This document shows positions 10,436-19,592 of a stretch of 64,000 nt of DNA, in pieces (the stretch's first letter is position 1; every line of letters begins with the position of its first letter). The translations under genes and the position numbers were made by a program. This DNA comes from an uncultured Planctomycetaceae bacterium (GTDB lineage Bacteria; Planctomycetota; Planctomycetia; Planctomycetales; Planctomycetaceae), in contig CAJWGB010000006.1 in the NCBI GenBank assembly GCA_913031625.1, positions 1-64,000 on the forward strand. The letters are read 5' to 3'. The notes below the pieces were generated by a model that saw only the letters and a program-made list of their open reading frames with translations, was not told the origin of the DNA and searched no databases.

Positions 10436-11207
10436 TATCTATCAATACTTTCCAGAAGCTGAGCGGCCGTGGTTTTTTGCCCTCAATGACGTCCCTGGCT
10501 GGGTTTCATTCCTGTCTTTCGCCAGTCTGATCTTCCTGATTTGGCCGTCCATTGGTCTCTGGAATGCACTAGTCACTCGACCGCAGTCAATCCGAAGCGC
10601 AATCGGAGTCGGTGCTGTTACCGCCGCTTCCTGCGTTGCGATTGTTGTTGCCGTTCTGGGCTGGTTTGTCGTGACGTGGAACGCCGGCACGTACTCCAGA
10701 GCTCGAATCATGACTCTGGCACGAGCAGTATGGGCACCGGAAGGAGGTGAGGAGCGATTAAAACAAAAGGCACTTGAGATGTATCCGGGACTGGAAGAAA
10801 TCCCACTTGAGATGCGCCCGAGGATTCTTGCTGACCGTATCCTCACAGAACAGGTCGCGCAGGGGCCAGTGACGCTCGCCCAGATTGCGGTTGCCTGCCT
10901 GCTGCTCGCGTTCCCAATCATTCACGGAACAGTGATCACGCAGATCCTGCTGAATCGACACACGAGGTTTCTGGTGCTGCTGGTTCGTTATGCAGTCGCG
11001 TGGTTTGCCGCAGCTCTGATGACTCTGATCCTCCTCGCCTACCCTGCTGCAGCCATCACTGGTTCACTTTCCACAGAGAGATCCGGAGCACACATCGTGC
11101 TTCTTGCCTGCTGCAGTCTCGCCCTGTATGTGTCTCCCAGACGTTGGGGCAGAGAACAGCACATCACAGCGAATTCGACGGTGGCCCCGGCAAATCCGGG
11201 ATCGTGA
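10428..11207 (+). CDS. Four-to-five-helix membrane protein, probable C-terminal remnant of the kinase
   Basis: A 259-residue frame whose ATG overlaps the kinase stop (ATGTATGACTAA) in the +1 frame. Hydrophobic segments at roughly residues 20-40, 55-85, 150-170, 185-210 and 220-240. It has no known domain that I recognise. Its tight out-of-frame fusion to a truncated kinase suggests it is the membrane-spanning end of one ancestral kinase gene after deletion and frame loss. Alternatively it is an independent, translationally coupled membrane protein. It keeps a long open frame, so any decay is recent. Confidence 0.45.
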   Translation: MTNIYQYFPEAERPWFFALNDVPGWVSFLSFASLIFLIWPSIGLWNALVTRPQSIRSAIGVGAVTAASCVAIVVAVLGWFVVTWNAGTYSRARIMTLARAVWAPEGGEERLKQKALEMYPGLEEIPLEMRPRILADRILTEQVAQGPVTLAQIAVACLLLAFPIIHGTVITQILLNRHTRFLVLLVRYAVAWFAAALMTLILLAYPAAAITGSLSTERSGAHIVLLACCSLALYVSPRRWGREQHITANSTVAPANPGS

Positions 11208-11424
11208 GGGCGACTCTCCCGATGAGGCGTTTTTTCGTTCTATCGGCAGGATTCTCCAGGACAGCATCCCGCCACTGATCGGCAGGCACCGGTCTCTGAC
11301 GTCTGTGCCGATCAGGCAAACTGCGAGGACTGTTCAGCTCGTACCACGCCGCGCCGGACATTCCAGTCGACTGACTTCGCGTGCCGATAATCAGGCCAAC
11401 CACGGATGGAATTGGGGGTCTGGA

Positions 11425-11655
11425 ATGACGGAGTCAGTAAACGTACTGGCACTTGTGCGCGGCGAGCATCGGTTTGTCTTTATGTACGACGATCGCAGTC
11501 TTGAACGACTGCTGCTGACGTTCAGTCAGTACGCTGACGACCCGGAGCTCGAATTCACATGGGATGACGCTGCAGAGCTGACTCATCGAGTCAAACTGCT
11601 GATGCAGCAGCATTCTGACTCTGATGAAACCGGCGGCTACTCCCGCGCAGGCTGA
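11425..11655 (+). CDS. Small conserved-looking hypothetical protein
   Basis: A 76-residue protein beginning [19 protein letters not shown], with [19 protein letters not shown] and a mid-region W ([17 protein letters not shown]). The mixed alpha/beta composition is normal for a real protein, and I have the impression that similar proteins occur in planctomycetes, but I cannot name a family. The start is the ATG at 11425; the frame is open further upstream (to 11104) but that part is low-quality sequence. Its end overlaps the start region of the recombinase gene, and the two are probably co-transcribed. Confidence 0.6.
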   Translation: MTESVNVLALVRGEHRFVFMYDDRSLERLLLTFSQYADDPELEFTWDDAAELTHRVKLLMQQHSDSDETGGYSRAG

Positions 11656-11659
11656 ACAT

Positions 11660-12568
11660 ATGAAATCCCCGATCAATTCGTTTCTGAACTTTCTGAAGGT
11701 GGAACGAAACTCGTCGGAACTGACCATCAAATCGTACAAGGATGACCTCGACCACGTCTGTGAGTTTTTCGAGGAACAGTCCGGGCGACTGCCGGCTCCC
11801 GCAGAAGTGGACGTCAGCCAGCTGCGAAACTACGTCGCCTATCTTCACGAGTGTGGATACGCACGCAGTACAGTCGCGAGAAGACTCGCCTGCCTCCGCA
11901 GCTTCTTCCGTTATTGCAAACGGGAAGGTATCTGCGAGACGAACCCCGCGAAGCCTTTGAGAACACCTCGGGCCGGACGCAAACTGCCCCATTTTCTGAC
12001 TACAGAGGAGGTCGGTCGCCTGCTGTCTGCTCCCCCCGCTCATCTTCCCGATGGTCTGCGGGACCGAGCAATTCTTGAAACAATGTACTCAGCCGGGCTG
12101 CGTGTGGCCGAACTCGTCAGCCTGAATGTCACTGACCTCGATCGCTCAGCCGGAATTCTGCGGGTGATCGGGAAGGGCCGAAAAGAGCGGATCGCCCCCG
12201 TAGGCAGCTATGCCCTGAAGGCAATTGACCGCTGGCTGAACGTCAGAAAACCGGATCCCAAGGCAGCCGCCGCTGACAGCAGCGCAATGTTTCTCAATCG
12301 GTTTGGACGACGCCTGACCACACGCAGCATCGGCCGCATGCTGGAGAAGCATATCCTGGTGGCAGAACTCTCGACGCGGACGTCACCTCACACCCTGCGT
12401 CACAGTTTTGCAACTCACCTGCTGGATGGCGGGGCCGACCTGCGCAGTGTGCAGGAACTGCTGGGACACAAGAGCCTGACGACGACTCAAATCTATACGC
12501 ATGTGAGCACACGACGCCTGCGAGAAACGTACGAAGCCGCTCATCCGCATGCACAGTACGCCGGCTAG
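11660..12568 (+). CDS. XerC/XerD-type tyrosine recombinase
   Basis: Site-specific recombinase of the type that resolves chromosome dimers at dif. From the ATG at 11660 (302 residues) there is an N-terminal SAM-like core-binding domain ([20 protein letters not shown]), then the catalytic domain. All catalytic residues are present: R148 (GLRVAEL), K172 (GKGRKER), H244 and R247 (HTLRH), H270 (LGHKS) and Y279 (IYTHV). The length of about 300 and absence of phage neighbours point to a housekeeping Xer protein. Whether it is XerC or XerD cannot be told. An upstream ATG at 11624 is also in frame. No dif-like site was recognised nearby. Confidence 0.93.
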   Translation: MKSPINSFLNFLKVERNSSELTIKSYKDDLDHVCEFFEEQSGRLPAPAEVDVSQLRNYVAYLHECGYARSTVARRLACLRSFFRYCKREGICETNPAKPLRTPRAGRKLPHFLTTEEVGRLLSAPPAHLPDGLRDRAILETMYSAGLRVAELVSLNVTDLDRSAGILRVIGKGRKERIAPVGSYALKAIDRWLNVRKPDPKAAAADSSAMFLNRFGRRLTTRSIGRMLEKHILVAELSTRTSPHTLRHSFATHLLDGGADLRSVQELLGHKSLTTTQIYTHVSTRRLRETYEAAHPHAQYAG

Positions 12569-12679
12569 CACCTCACACAAAGTCGCGATGGAATAGAGGA
12601 TCCATCAGCTACGAAGGGCAGTAATGCGGCATCGACTATCAATGAGAGGAGCATACACGACGAAGCTCGGTCGCGTGCA

Positions 12680-12701
12680 CCTGCGGCTGCCGGTTAAACG
12701 A
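12680..12701 (-). repeat. Dispersed 22-bp intergenic repeat, copy 2
   Basis: Second copy of the element at 6209-6230 (one mismatch, G for A). It is 4 bases beyond the stop of the leftward lipoprotein gene and lies between two convergent genes. The rest of the 137-base gap (12569-12705) holds nothing recognisable. Confidence 0.55.
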
Positions 12702-12705
12702 GCGA

Positions 12706-13584
12706 CTAATCCTGCCCGCGTTCGCCGGCCGCCCGAGCAGCCGATGCCCGCAGCTCATCTGACACAACAAGGCCATCGATGATTTCCGGGAACTCGCGCC
12801 TCAATCGACTAAGAGGATGGTTGGGGAAATGTTCGTCGTACTTTGGGTCATCTGATACTGACAGATTAGCCTGAGCGTCAAATTCCGAAGCATACGGATC
12901 ACGTGCCCAGCCCTTGATTCGCTTTGCATCGGGACCAGGCTGCGGCCCCGGAGTCGGTGGAGCCTCACGGGGAATCGACTCATACTCCACTTCACCGTCA
13001 CTCTGAAGCTGAAGCTGTGCAGCCGCTTCCCGGCTGCCAGCTGGTCCCATATCGACGCAGTCCATCCTCAGTTCAAACCAGCAGTCTTCCGCGGGAATGA
13101 CGCAGCGGCCCACGTATCGATATCCCTGAAACCTCTCCCCAACATCCTTGGTCAGAAAGAGAAAAGCGTTCAGGCCGTGCACTTCGATCTTCTCGACCTG
13201 AACGATGCCTCCGTTTTCGCCGGCCGCCTGTTTACGAATGACGCTGCGAAGTTCCGTAACATCCTCCGGCAGTCCGTGTTTTCCTTTCTTCAGAGCCAGT
13301 GAATAGATGTCACCTGGCTGGCCGGCAAAGACAACACGCTCAGAAGTCTGCTCCAGCACCTGCATCCCCTCCTTGACCGGGTGCATCAGTGATTTCATCG
13401 TGATGGGGATCGGCGCGCCAGCGGTAGAACGTTCGTTGGCTGGAATCGTGCCCACCGTTCTTCCTTCGCGGCGAACTGCGGTTTCGGCGGGTGGTGACTC
13501 TGCTCCGCACCCAACCATCACCGACAGGAGTAACGCAAAGGTGACCAGTCGTCTCTGTTGATTCCTCACCTCAATCTCCTGCAA
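12706..13584 (-). CDS. Hypothetical lipoprotein
   Basis: Unrecognised exported protein of up to 292 residues. An N-terminal hydrophobic stretch (LVTFALLLSVMVGC) ends in a lipobox with Cys26, so it should be acylated. A globular part (about 55-200) has FAGQPGDIYSLALKKG, EVHGLNAFLFLT and CWFELRMDC, followed by a Pro-rich linker and a polar tail ending RAAGERGQD. The frame could also start at a later Met. It is 6 bases downstream of the stop of the esterase fusion gene on the same strand, so it is likely in its operon. Function unknown. Confidence 0.7.
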   Translation of the reverse strand: MQEIEVRNQQRRLVTFALLLSVMVGCGAESPPAETAVRREGRTVGTIPANERSTAGAPIPITMKSLMHPVKEGMQVLEQTSERVVFAGQPGDIYSLALKKGKHGLPEDVTELRSVIRKQAAGENGGIVQVEKIEVHGLNAFLFLTKDVGERFQGYRYVGRCVIPAEDCWFELRMDCVDMGPAGSREAAAQLQLQSDGEVEYESIPREAPPTPGPQPGPDAKRIKGWARDPYASEFDAQANLSVSDDPKYDEHFPNHPLSRLRREFPEIIDGLVVSDELRASAARAAGERGQD

Positions 13585-13590
13585 ATCCGA

Positions 13591-16500
13591 TTAATCCTGA
13601 ATGGCTTTGTAAACGATCGGCTTAACCAGATTCTCCAGTTGAAAGTTGAACGGAATGTGCTGTGTGAGGACGACCACAGCGAGGTCCTGATCCGGGTGAA
13701 TCCAGAAGTGAGTACTTGCGAGACCACCCCAACCGTATTCCCCCACTCGATGTGGCTCACTCCTGCTTTCCGCCACAACCGAGAATCCGAGACCGAACCC
13801 AACACCTGGTCGTTCCGGGCCACCCACTGAAATAGGAAATGCTTCTTCAGACAACTGATTGCGAGTCATTTCCCTGATCGTGCCTGTCTTCAGTAACCGC
13901 ACGCCTTCCAGTTCTCCCCCGTTTACCAGCATCTGGCAGAACCGAAGATAGTCGTGCGCTGTGGAAACGAGCCCACCTCCCCCGGAAAGCATTCCGGGAG
14001 AAGCGATGAATTCACTCTTCCACGCCGGGTCTGAAACAGAAAGCCCACCGGTCAGCAACGGGGAGTGCGTACTTGCGAATCTCTTCTGATTTTCGACGGG
14101 CACCCAAAACGATGTGTCGACCATACGCAGCGGGGTGAGAATTCTCTGCCGAAAATATTCGTCCAGTGTTGTTCCTGACACTCGTTCAATGACTGCTCCG
14201 AGTACGTCTGTGGACACGCTGTAGTTGAACTGAGTGCCCGGATCACACAGCAGCGGAAGCTTTCCCAGTCGTTTCGTCATGTCATTCAGGTCGCGCGAGC
14301 CAAGAACATCGGCCTGAACATAAGCCTGATCCACAGGAGTTGAACCGAAGATTCCGTAGGTCAGTCCCGATGTATGCCGCAGCAAATCTCGAACGGTAAA
14401 TGGGCGGGATGCTGGCCTTACGCCATCACCTTCAGAGACCTGCATGCCCTTAAGTTCCGGCAGGTACGTATGAGCCGGTTCATCCAGTTTGACCTTCCCT
14501 TCTTCGACCAGCATCATTACCCCAACGGACGTGATGGCTTTCGTCATGGAATAAAAGCGGAGCACGGAGTTCTTTTGCATGGGGGCCCCAGTCTGAATGT
14601 CACGTTGCCCAACAGCGTCAAACAGAACCAGTTTTCCTTTGCGAGCAACAGCCACAATCGCGCCCGGGACTCGCCCTGCGTCGACATACTTCTGCAGCTC
14701 GGGACGAATGCGTGCAAGGACTTCTGAAGACATCCCCACCGACTCTGGTTTTGCCGTCGGCAGCGGATTGGCTGCCTGAGGCTCCTGACTCAGCAGAGAC
14801 TTTGCCTGGTCATCCAGATCGGTGCGAAACGGACCTGCCGGCAGACCTTTCGCGTTGAACAGATTTCCAATTGGATTGTTGGCCCAACCGTATCGCACGC
14901 GCATCGGTGAGGCGACTCCGTCGGCGGACAGGACAACTGTGTCTCCGTCTATCATGGCGTCTGCCCAGACGAATTCACCATCTGCTTCAGCAACAGCGAA
15001 GCCTCTCAACGTATCACCGTGAACGCGAAGCCCACCACCAACGGAATCAAACATCAAACGAACGGAGTTGCCCGTAACAGTCATTACCCGAAACGTGGGG
15101 CCGGCAGCAACAACATCCTCACCATAGGCAACGGATCTGGCCTGGAGAGCAAGCCGTCTGCCAACATCCTGCTTGTTTCGTGGATGAATGTCATTGGCCG
15201 CACCGATGTCGGTAATGACGGCCAGGCCCGTCTGCGGATGAGCGGCTGCTGTCAGCCACTGAGCTTCACGAAGAGTTGCCCAGCCACCTTCGGCAGGCTC
15301 TGTCTGCAGTTGACGGAAATTGGCCAGCTGAACGATCAGGAATGGAAACTCGCCCACATCAAAACGAGATCGCCAGTCTCGGATCATCGTTGGAAGCAGA
15401 GTTCGGTATTGCTCAGCGCGTCCGGCATTGGACTCACCCTGGTACCAGATTGCGCCCTTGATTCCATATGGGACCAGAGGGGCCAGCATGCCGTTGTAAA
15501 GAACCGTGGTCACATTTGGGTTGCCGCCGATTCGACGAGGCTGATTGCGGACCTGCTGAACTGTCATGGACGGCTTGAACTTCCAGTCACCTGCCAGTGA
15601 AACGGGAGTCGCCCCGTTTGGCGTCAGCTTCATTTGATCTGGATTGCCAATGAATCCCCCGCCGGACCCGGTATCCAGCACTCGTACCGCGACGGTGTTG
15701 GTGCCTTCTTTGAGCACGCCTGCTGGAATCCGATAACTGCGGGGAGCATTCCACTGCTGCATTCCGCCGACACGTTTGCCATTGATAAACACAGTGTCCT
15801 GGTCGTCAATCGCCCCCAGAGAAACAACACCCGGTTTTCCACTGGCAGCTGCCGTCAATTCCACACTTCGGCGAAACCAGACGGTGCCGTCATAGTTTGG
15901 AAGTCCGCGACTCTCCCAGTTACCTGGCAGTTGCATTGACTTCCATGCAGCATCGTCAACGTTGCCAAACCAACTGCCGGATGTGCCTTTGTCGTTCGCC
16001 TTCCACCATGCTTCAAGCCGTTGATCAAAGCTGTCAGTTCCGGCTGCCATCTCGGCCGCCTGTTTTCTGAACTGACGGACGGCCGGACGAAAGTCGTCCA
16101 TCGTCTCCAGTGCTTCTGCACTCGTCCACGCCTCTGCAATTGTGCCGCCCCAGGACGTATGAATCAGTCCGATGGGGACATCAAGGTCACGATTCAGCTG
16201 TCGCCCAAAGTAGTAACCGACTGCAGAGAACCGCGCGACGGTTTCCGGCGAGCAGACAGACCAGTTCCCCTCAACCGTCTCCTGTGGAGTCATGGAAACT
16301 CTTCGAGGAACAGTAAAGAGTCGGACGTTGGGATGACTTCCCGCAGCGATTTCTTCCTGAGCGTTGTTCGAAGCGGCAACAGACCATTCCATGTTGGACT
16401 GCCCGGAGCAGATCCAGACGTCTCCTGCCATGACGTTTTTCAGCGTGATCTCTTTTTTTGGCCCTTCGACTGTCAGCTGAAAAGGGCCTCCCGCCTCCAG

Positions 16501-16737
16501 AATCGGCAGGTTCGCCTGCCAGCGACCATCTTCCTGAGCAGTGGTCGACCGACTGCGATTGTTTATCGTGACTTTGATTTCCGTGCCCGGTTCTGCCCAG
16601 CCCCAGATGGGCGCGCGAATACCTCGCTGCAGGACCATGTTGTCCGTAAACAGTGAATGAACGAGTGGCCGCTCCTCCTGTGCGTGCAGCAGGGTCAGGG
16701 TGAATAGTGGAAGCAGGACGAACAGTCGGCGAAGCAT
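13591..16737 (-). CDS. Sialate O-acetylesterase fused to a class C beta-lactamase-like serine hydrolase
   Basis: From the ATG at 16737 (1048 residues) it starts with a signal peptide (MLRRLFVLLPLFTLTLLHAQ). The first part, about 25-660, is a sialate O-acetylesterase (SGNH hydrolase): GQSNMEW with Ser114, YGIKGAIWYQGESN later, and an inserted beta-sandwich (WFRRSV..INGKRVGG) of the kind common in such enzymes. The last 360 residues form a beta-lactamase/D-Ala-D-Ala peptidase-like fold: S730MTK733, LLRHTSGLTYG, a FNYSVS motif where YxN is usual, and GGGLVSTAHDYLRF. The two are in a continuous frame joined by a Gln/Ala/Pro linker. Likely secreted and acting on acetylated carbohydrate or esters; substrates are unknown. 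The frame is open further upstream to 16803. Confidence 0.88.
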   Translation of the reverse strand: MLRRLFVLLPLFTLTLLHAQEERPLVHSLFTDNMVLQRGIRAPIWGWAEPGTEIKVTINNRSRSTTAQEDGRWQANLPILEAGGPFQLTVEGPKKEITLKNVMAGDVWICSGQSNMEWSVAASNNAQEEIAAGSHPNVRLFTVPRRVSMTPQETVEGNWSVCSPETVARFSAVGYYFGRQLNRDLDVPIGLIHTSWGGTIAEAWTSAEALETMDDFRPAVRQFRKQAAEMAAGTDSFDQRLEAWWKANDKGTSGSWFGNVDDAAWKSMQLPGNWESRGLPNYDGTVWFRRSVELTAAASGKPGVVSLGAIDDQDTVFINGKRVGGMQQWNAPRSYRIPAGVLKEGTNTVAVRVLDTGSGGGFIGNPDQMKLTPNGATPVSLAGDWKFKPSMTVQQVRNQPRRIGGNPNVTTVLYNGMLAPLVPYGIKGAIWYQGESNAGRAEQYRTLLPTMIRDWRSRFDVGEFPFLIVQLANFRQLQTEPAEGGWATLREAQWLTAAAHPQTGLAVITDIGAANDIHPRNKQDVGRRLALQARSVAYGEDVVAAGPTFRVMTVTGNSVRLMFDSVGGGLRVHGDTLRGFAVAEADGEFVWADAMIDGDTVVLSADGVASPMRVRYGWANNPIGNLFNAKGLPAGPFRTDLDDQAKSLLSQEPQAANPLPTAKPESVGMSSEVLARIRPELQKYVDAGRVPGAIVAVARKGKLVLFDAVGQRDIQTGAPMQKNSVLRFYSMTKAITSVGVMMLVEEGKVKLDEPAHTYLPELKGMQVSEGDGVRPASRPFTVRDLLRHTSGLTYGIFGSTPVDQAYVQADVLGSRDLNDMTKRLGKLPLLCDPGTQFNYSVSTDVLGAVIERVSGTTLDEYFRQRILTPLRMVDTSFWVPVENQKRFASTHSPLLTGGLSVSDPAWKSEFIASPGMLSGGGGLVSTAHDYLRFCQMLVNGGELEGVRLLKTGTIREMTRNQLSEEAFPISVGGPERPGVGFGLGFSVVAESRSEPHRVGEYGWGGLASTHFWIHPDQDLAVVVLTQHIPFNFQLENLVKPIVYKAIQD

Positions 16738-16842
16738 AAGATAAGGCCATCGGGGAGTTCGAGATTGATCCCGAAAGCGTACTTCATCCCCGCAGCGTTT
16801 CACACCGAGGCCAGCGAAGCAACGGCCTGGTCAAGCCGCGAG

Positions 16843-17706
16843 TCAGTGGTCTGTCCGCACAATTCGATGAAAGTGCAGTTCGACTTCCCGGTCCACGACT
16901 CGCCTCACGCCTTCGACAAGACAATTGGGTTCGTGGTCTGACTCTCCCTGGCGTTTGATCTCTTCCAGTGGAGTTCCCGGACGTACACTGAATGCGCCCT
17001 GGTGAATCGTCTGATTGCCGGCATCCAGTTCCGGGACGATGAAATGCACAGTCGCTCCGTAACACAGCATGTGATACTGATGAGCATCCTCGTAGGGACG
17101 AAATCCGGGGAAGGACGGCAGCAGTCCGTGATGAAGATTGATGATACGTCCACCGGCAAACTTCCAGCAGATATCAGCCGGCAGTACTCGCATGTACCGC
17201 GCAAGAATCACGTAGTCGATTTCATGTTCATCCACCAGTCGCTCCATCTGCCCATAGTCAGGCACGCCACTGTCGTCAGCGATGTTGTGCCATGGTATTT
17301 CGAACTGCTCGGCCACGCTTCGGCAGGCGTTTCGGTTACCGATCATGACGGGAACTTCCGCCTTCAGCCGACCGTCACGAATCGCTCGCAGCAGAGCGAG
17401 CGGGGGTTCAGAGCGATAGGTCGTACAAATGGCCAGTCGTGGAACTCTGGAGTACTCGTCGCGTGACCAGACACGCACCTCCAACCCTCGAGCCTGACCG
17501 ATCTGCTGCAAAAGATCTCGCAGCACACTGACCGGCTGTTCTTCTGTTGGCCAGTCAATTCGCATCAACATCGCGAACAGCTGAGCACTGTCTCGGTCGT
17601 ACATCTGAATCTCGTAGATGTTCGCCCCTGCGCCCGTGACATGGTGAATAATGGGATCCGCCAGCCCTTTGTTGTCGGGACCAACAGCGGTAATCGTGAC
17701 CTGCAT
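16843..17706 (-). CDS. purU: Formyltetrahydrofolate deformylase
   Basis: Hydrolyses 10-formyl-THF to THF and formate, supplying formate and balancing one-carbon pools. From the ATG at 17706 (287 residues) there is an N-terminal ACT domain (MQVTITAVGPDNKGL), then a formyltransferase fold with RIINLHHGLLPSFPG carrying the catalytic Asn and His, and ATVHFIVPELDAGNQTI carrying the catalytic Asp. The length fits the family. A longer frame runs to 17802 but lacks conserved sequence, and a GGAG-like site (CTCAGGAGACG) sits just before 17706. It is divergent from selA. Confidence 0.93.
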   Translation of the reverse strand: MQVTITAVGPDNKGLADPIIHHVTGAGANIYEIQMYDRDSAQLFAMLMRIDWPTEEQPVSVLRDLLQQIGQARGLEVRVWSRDEYSRVPRLAICTTYRSEPPLALLRAIRDGRLKAEVPVMIGNRNACRSVAEQFEIPWHNIADDSGVPDYGQMERLVDEHEIDYVILARYMRVLPADICWKFAGGRIINLHHGLLPSFPGFRPYEDAHQYHMLCYGATVHFIVPELDAGNQTIHQGAFSVRPGTPLEEIKRQGESDHEPNCLVEGVRRVVDREVELHFHRIVRTDH

Positions 17707-17981
17707 CGATCGTCTCCTGAGAATTGAGGAGACGGAGTGTACTGAGTACGCCAGGAATTGGGAGGCGTTGCTGGCGCCCGAAAAAGGAGACAATCGGGCC
17801 ATAGAATACGATCTGACGCCCGCTCCTGCCGTAGTCGCCTGAATTTCTGTTCAATAGTCCGGACATCACGTTTGAGCGAGTGTAGCTGGTTTCCCACGTC
17901 CGATGAGACCTGACTGTGCCCGATTGATTGTTCAAGCTTCTCCGCCGTGTCCTCAACCTTGTTGAAGTCCTTTCGCAGCAT
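17565..17981 (-). CDS. Possible small coiled-coil protein, 3' end doubtful
   Basis: Starts at an ATG at 17981 with GGAG 6 bases upstream. The first 60 residues (MLRKDFNKVEDTAEKLEQS.. and LHSLKRDVRTIEQKFRRL) look like a genuine amphipathic helix. After about residue 65 the sequence becomes unlike protein and the frame runs 142 bases into purU, so the C-terminus is probably a shadow of purU. It may be a truncated or frameshifted gene. No family recognised. Confidence 0.35.
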   Translation of the reverse strand: MLRKDFNKVEDTAEKLEQSIGHSQVSSDVGNQLHSLKRDVRTIEQKFRRLRQERASDRILWPDCLLFRAPATPPNSWRTQYTPSPQFSGDDRCRSRLPLLVPTTKGWRIPLFTMSRAQGRTSTRFRCTTETVLSCSRC

Positions 17982-18197
17982 TGGAAGCTCCTGAACCTGA
18001 GTTGAAACTCAGCCGGATCAGAACACGTGAAGGCAGGACGCGGATTAAGCTGTTTGGATTGTATGGACCACAAACCGTCTGTCCGACGGATTGGGGCAGT
18101 TCATCCTCTGCAAACCGGATTCTCAGACAGTTTCTGGTACAATAATGATCAGCAGTTACGCCCCTGGTAGTTCTTTCGATTTGGCTGCGAGCAGAAC

Positions 18198-19592
18198 ATG
18201 AGCAGCGCAGAAAAACTTCGAAATCTCCCTGCTGTAGATGAGGTGCTGCGTTCGCCTCAGCTCAGTGAGGAATTCCTTTCGCAGCCCAGACCTCAGTTAG
18301 TGGAATGGATCCGCAATGCAATTGCTCGTTGTCGTGGCGAATTGCTCAACGGAAAAGATCTGACCTCAGATGAGGCACTGCGGTACGTCATTGAAGAAAC
18401 TGGTCGACAGCAGCGACAGGAAAACGGGCGCTGCCAGCAGGCAGTGATTAACGCCACCGGGATTCTGCTGCATACCAACCTTGGACGAGCACCGATGGCC
18501 GACTCAGCGATTTCGCGAATGCGTGAATCGAGCGGGTACGCCAACGTCGAGATGAATCTGACTTCCGGCAAACGCAGTGGCCGAGGGGAACGAGCGTGCC
18601 GTCTGCTGCAGCAACTGGCAGGCGCCGAAGATGCGGTTGTTGTAAACAACTGCGCCGCTGCAACAATGCTGGTATTGCAGGCTGTCGCGTCAGAGCGTGA
18701 AGTCATCGTGTCGCGTGGGCAACTGGTTGAAATCGGAGGTGGCTATCGGCTACCCGAGGTATTCGCAGCATCCGGCGCAACACTCAAAGAAGTGGGCACC
18801 ACCAATCGTACGTACCTGCGAGACTACGAGAACGCAATCAGTGAGCAGACCGGTGCCATCATCCGTGTGCATCGCAGCAATTTTTATCAGGGCGGGTTCG
18901 TCACCGAGCCGGATATCGCAGACCTCGTAGCACTGGGCAAAGAGCGAAACGTTCCTGTTATTGATGATCTCGGCAGCGGCTGTATGACGGACCTGTCGCA
19001 ATACGGTCTGCAGGAACCAACTGTCCCGGGCAGCGTCCAGGCGGGAGCTGATCTGACCCTGTTTAGTGGAGACAAGCTCTTTGGCGGGCCACAGGCCGGG
19101 ATCATTGTGGGCACGAGTGAATTTGTGGAACCGCTCCGCAGGAACCCGATGATGAGAGCACTGCGAGTCGACAAAGTTACTCTGGCGGCAATCGCAGCGA
19201 CTGCGGAGATCCACCTGTCAGGACGTGCAACTGAAGAACTGCCGTTGCTCCAGATGATGTCTCGATCTGCCGAATCAATTCATGAGACCGCTCAACGCGT
19301 CCATGGCGAGATTCGCGTGCCGCCCGGCGCGCAGCTTCAGGTGGTGGAATGCATTTCTGAAGTTGGAGGCGGGTCAGTACCAGGCAGCAGCATCCCGGGC
19401 TATGGATTGCAACTCACGGGAACTGACAGCGAATTAATGGCCAAGCTGCTCCGGTCCGAAGCACCTGCAGTGCTGGGTAGAATCAGTGACGACACAGTCA
19501 TCCTTGACCTTCGAACGGTGGCGGCAGATCAGATTCCAACGCTTATCGTTCGTCTGCAGGCAGCCCTGGATTCTGCGGGTGTCCCGTCCTGA
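18198..19592 (+). CDS. selA: L-seryl-tRNA(Sec) selenium transferase
   Basis: PLP enzyme converting seryl-tRNA(Sec) to selenocysteinyl-tRNA(Sec) with selenophosphate. The N-terminal helical domain has LPAVDEVL. INATGILLHTNLGRAP is the family's characteristic block. The PLP lysine is K293 in LFSGDKLFGGPQAG. Length 464, as usual. It overlaps the next gene by one base (TGATG), so selD is translationally coupled. This indicates selenocysteine incorporation in the host; selB and selC are not in the window. Confidence 0.97.
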   Translation: MSSAEKLRNLPAVDEVLRSPQLSEEFLSQPRPQLVEWIRNAIARCRGELLNGKDLTSDEALRYVIEETGRQQRQENGRCQQAVINATGILLHTNLGRAPMADSAISRMRESSGYANVEMNLTSGKRSGRGERACRLLQQLAGAEDAVVVNNCAAATMLVLQAVASEREVIVSRGQLVEIGGGYRLPEVFAASGATLKEVGTTNRTYLRDYENAISEQTGAIIRVHRSNFYQGGFVTEPDIADLVALGKERNVPVIDDLGSGCMTDLSQYGLQEPTVPGSVQAGADLTLFSGDKLFGGPQAGIIVGTSEFVEPLRRNPMMRALRVDKVTLAAIAATAEIHLSGRATEELPLLQMMSRSAESIHETAQRVHGEIRVPPGAQLQVVECISEVGGGSVPGSSIPGYGLQLTGTDSELMAKLLRSEAPAVLGRISDDTVILDLRTVAADQIPTLIVRLQAALDSAGVPS

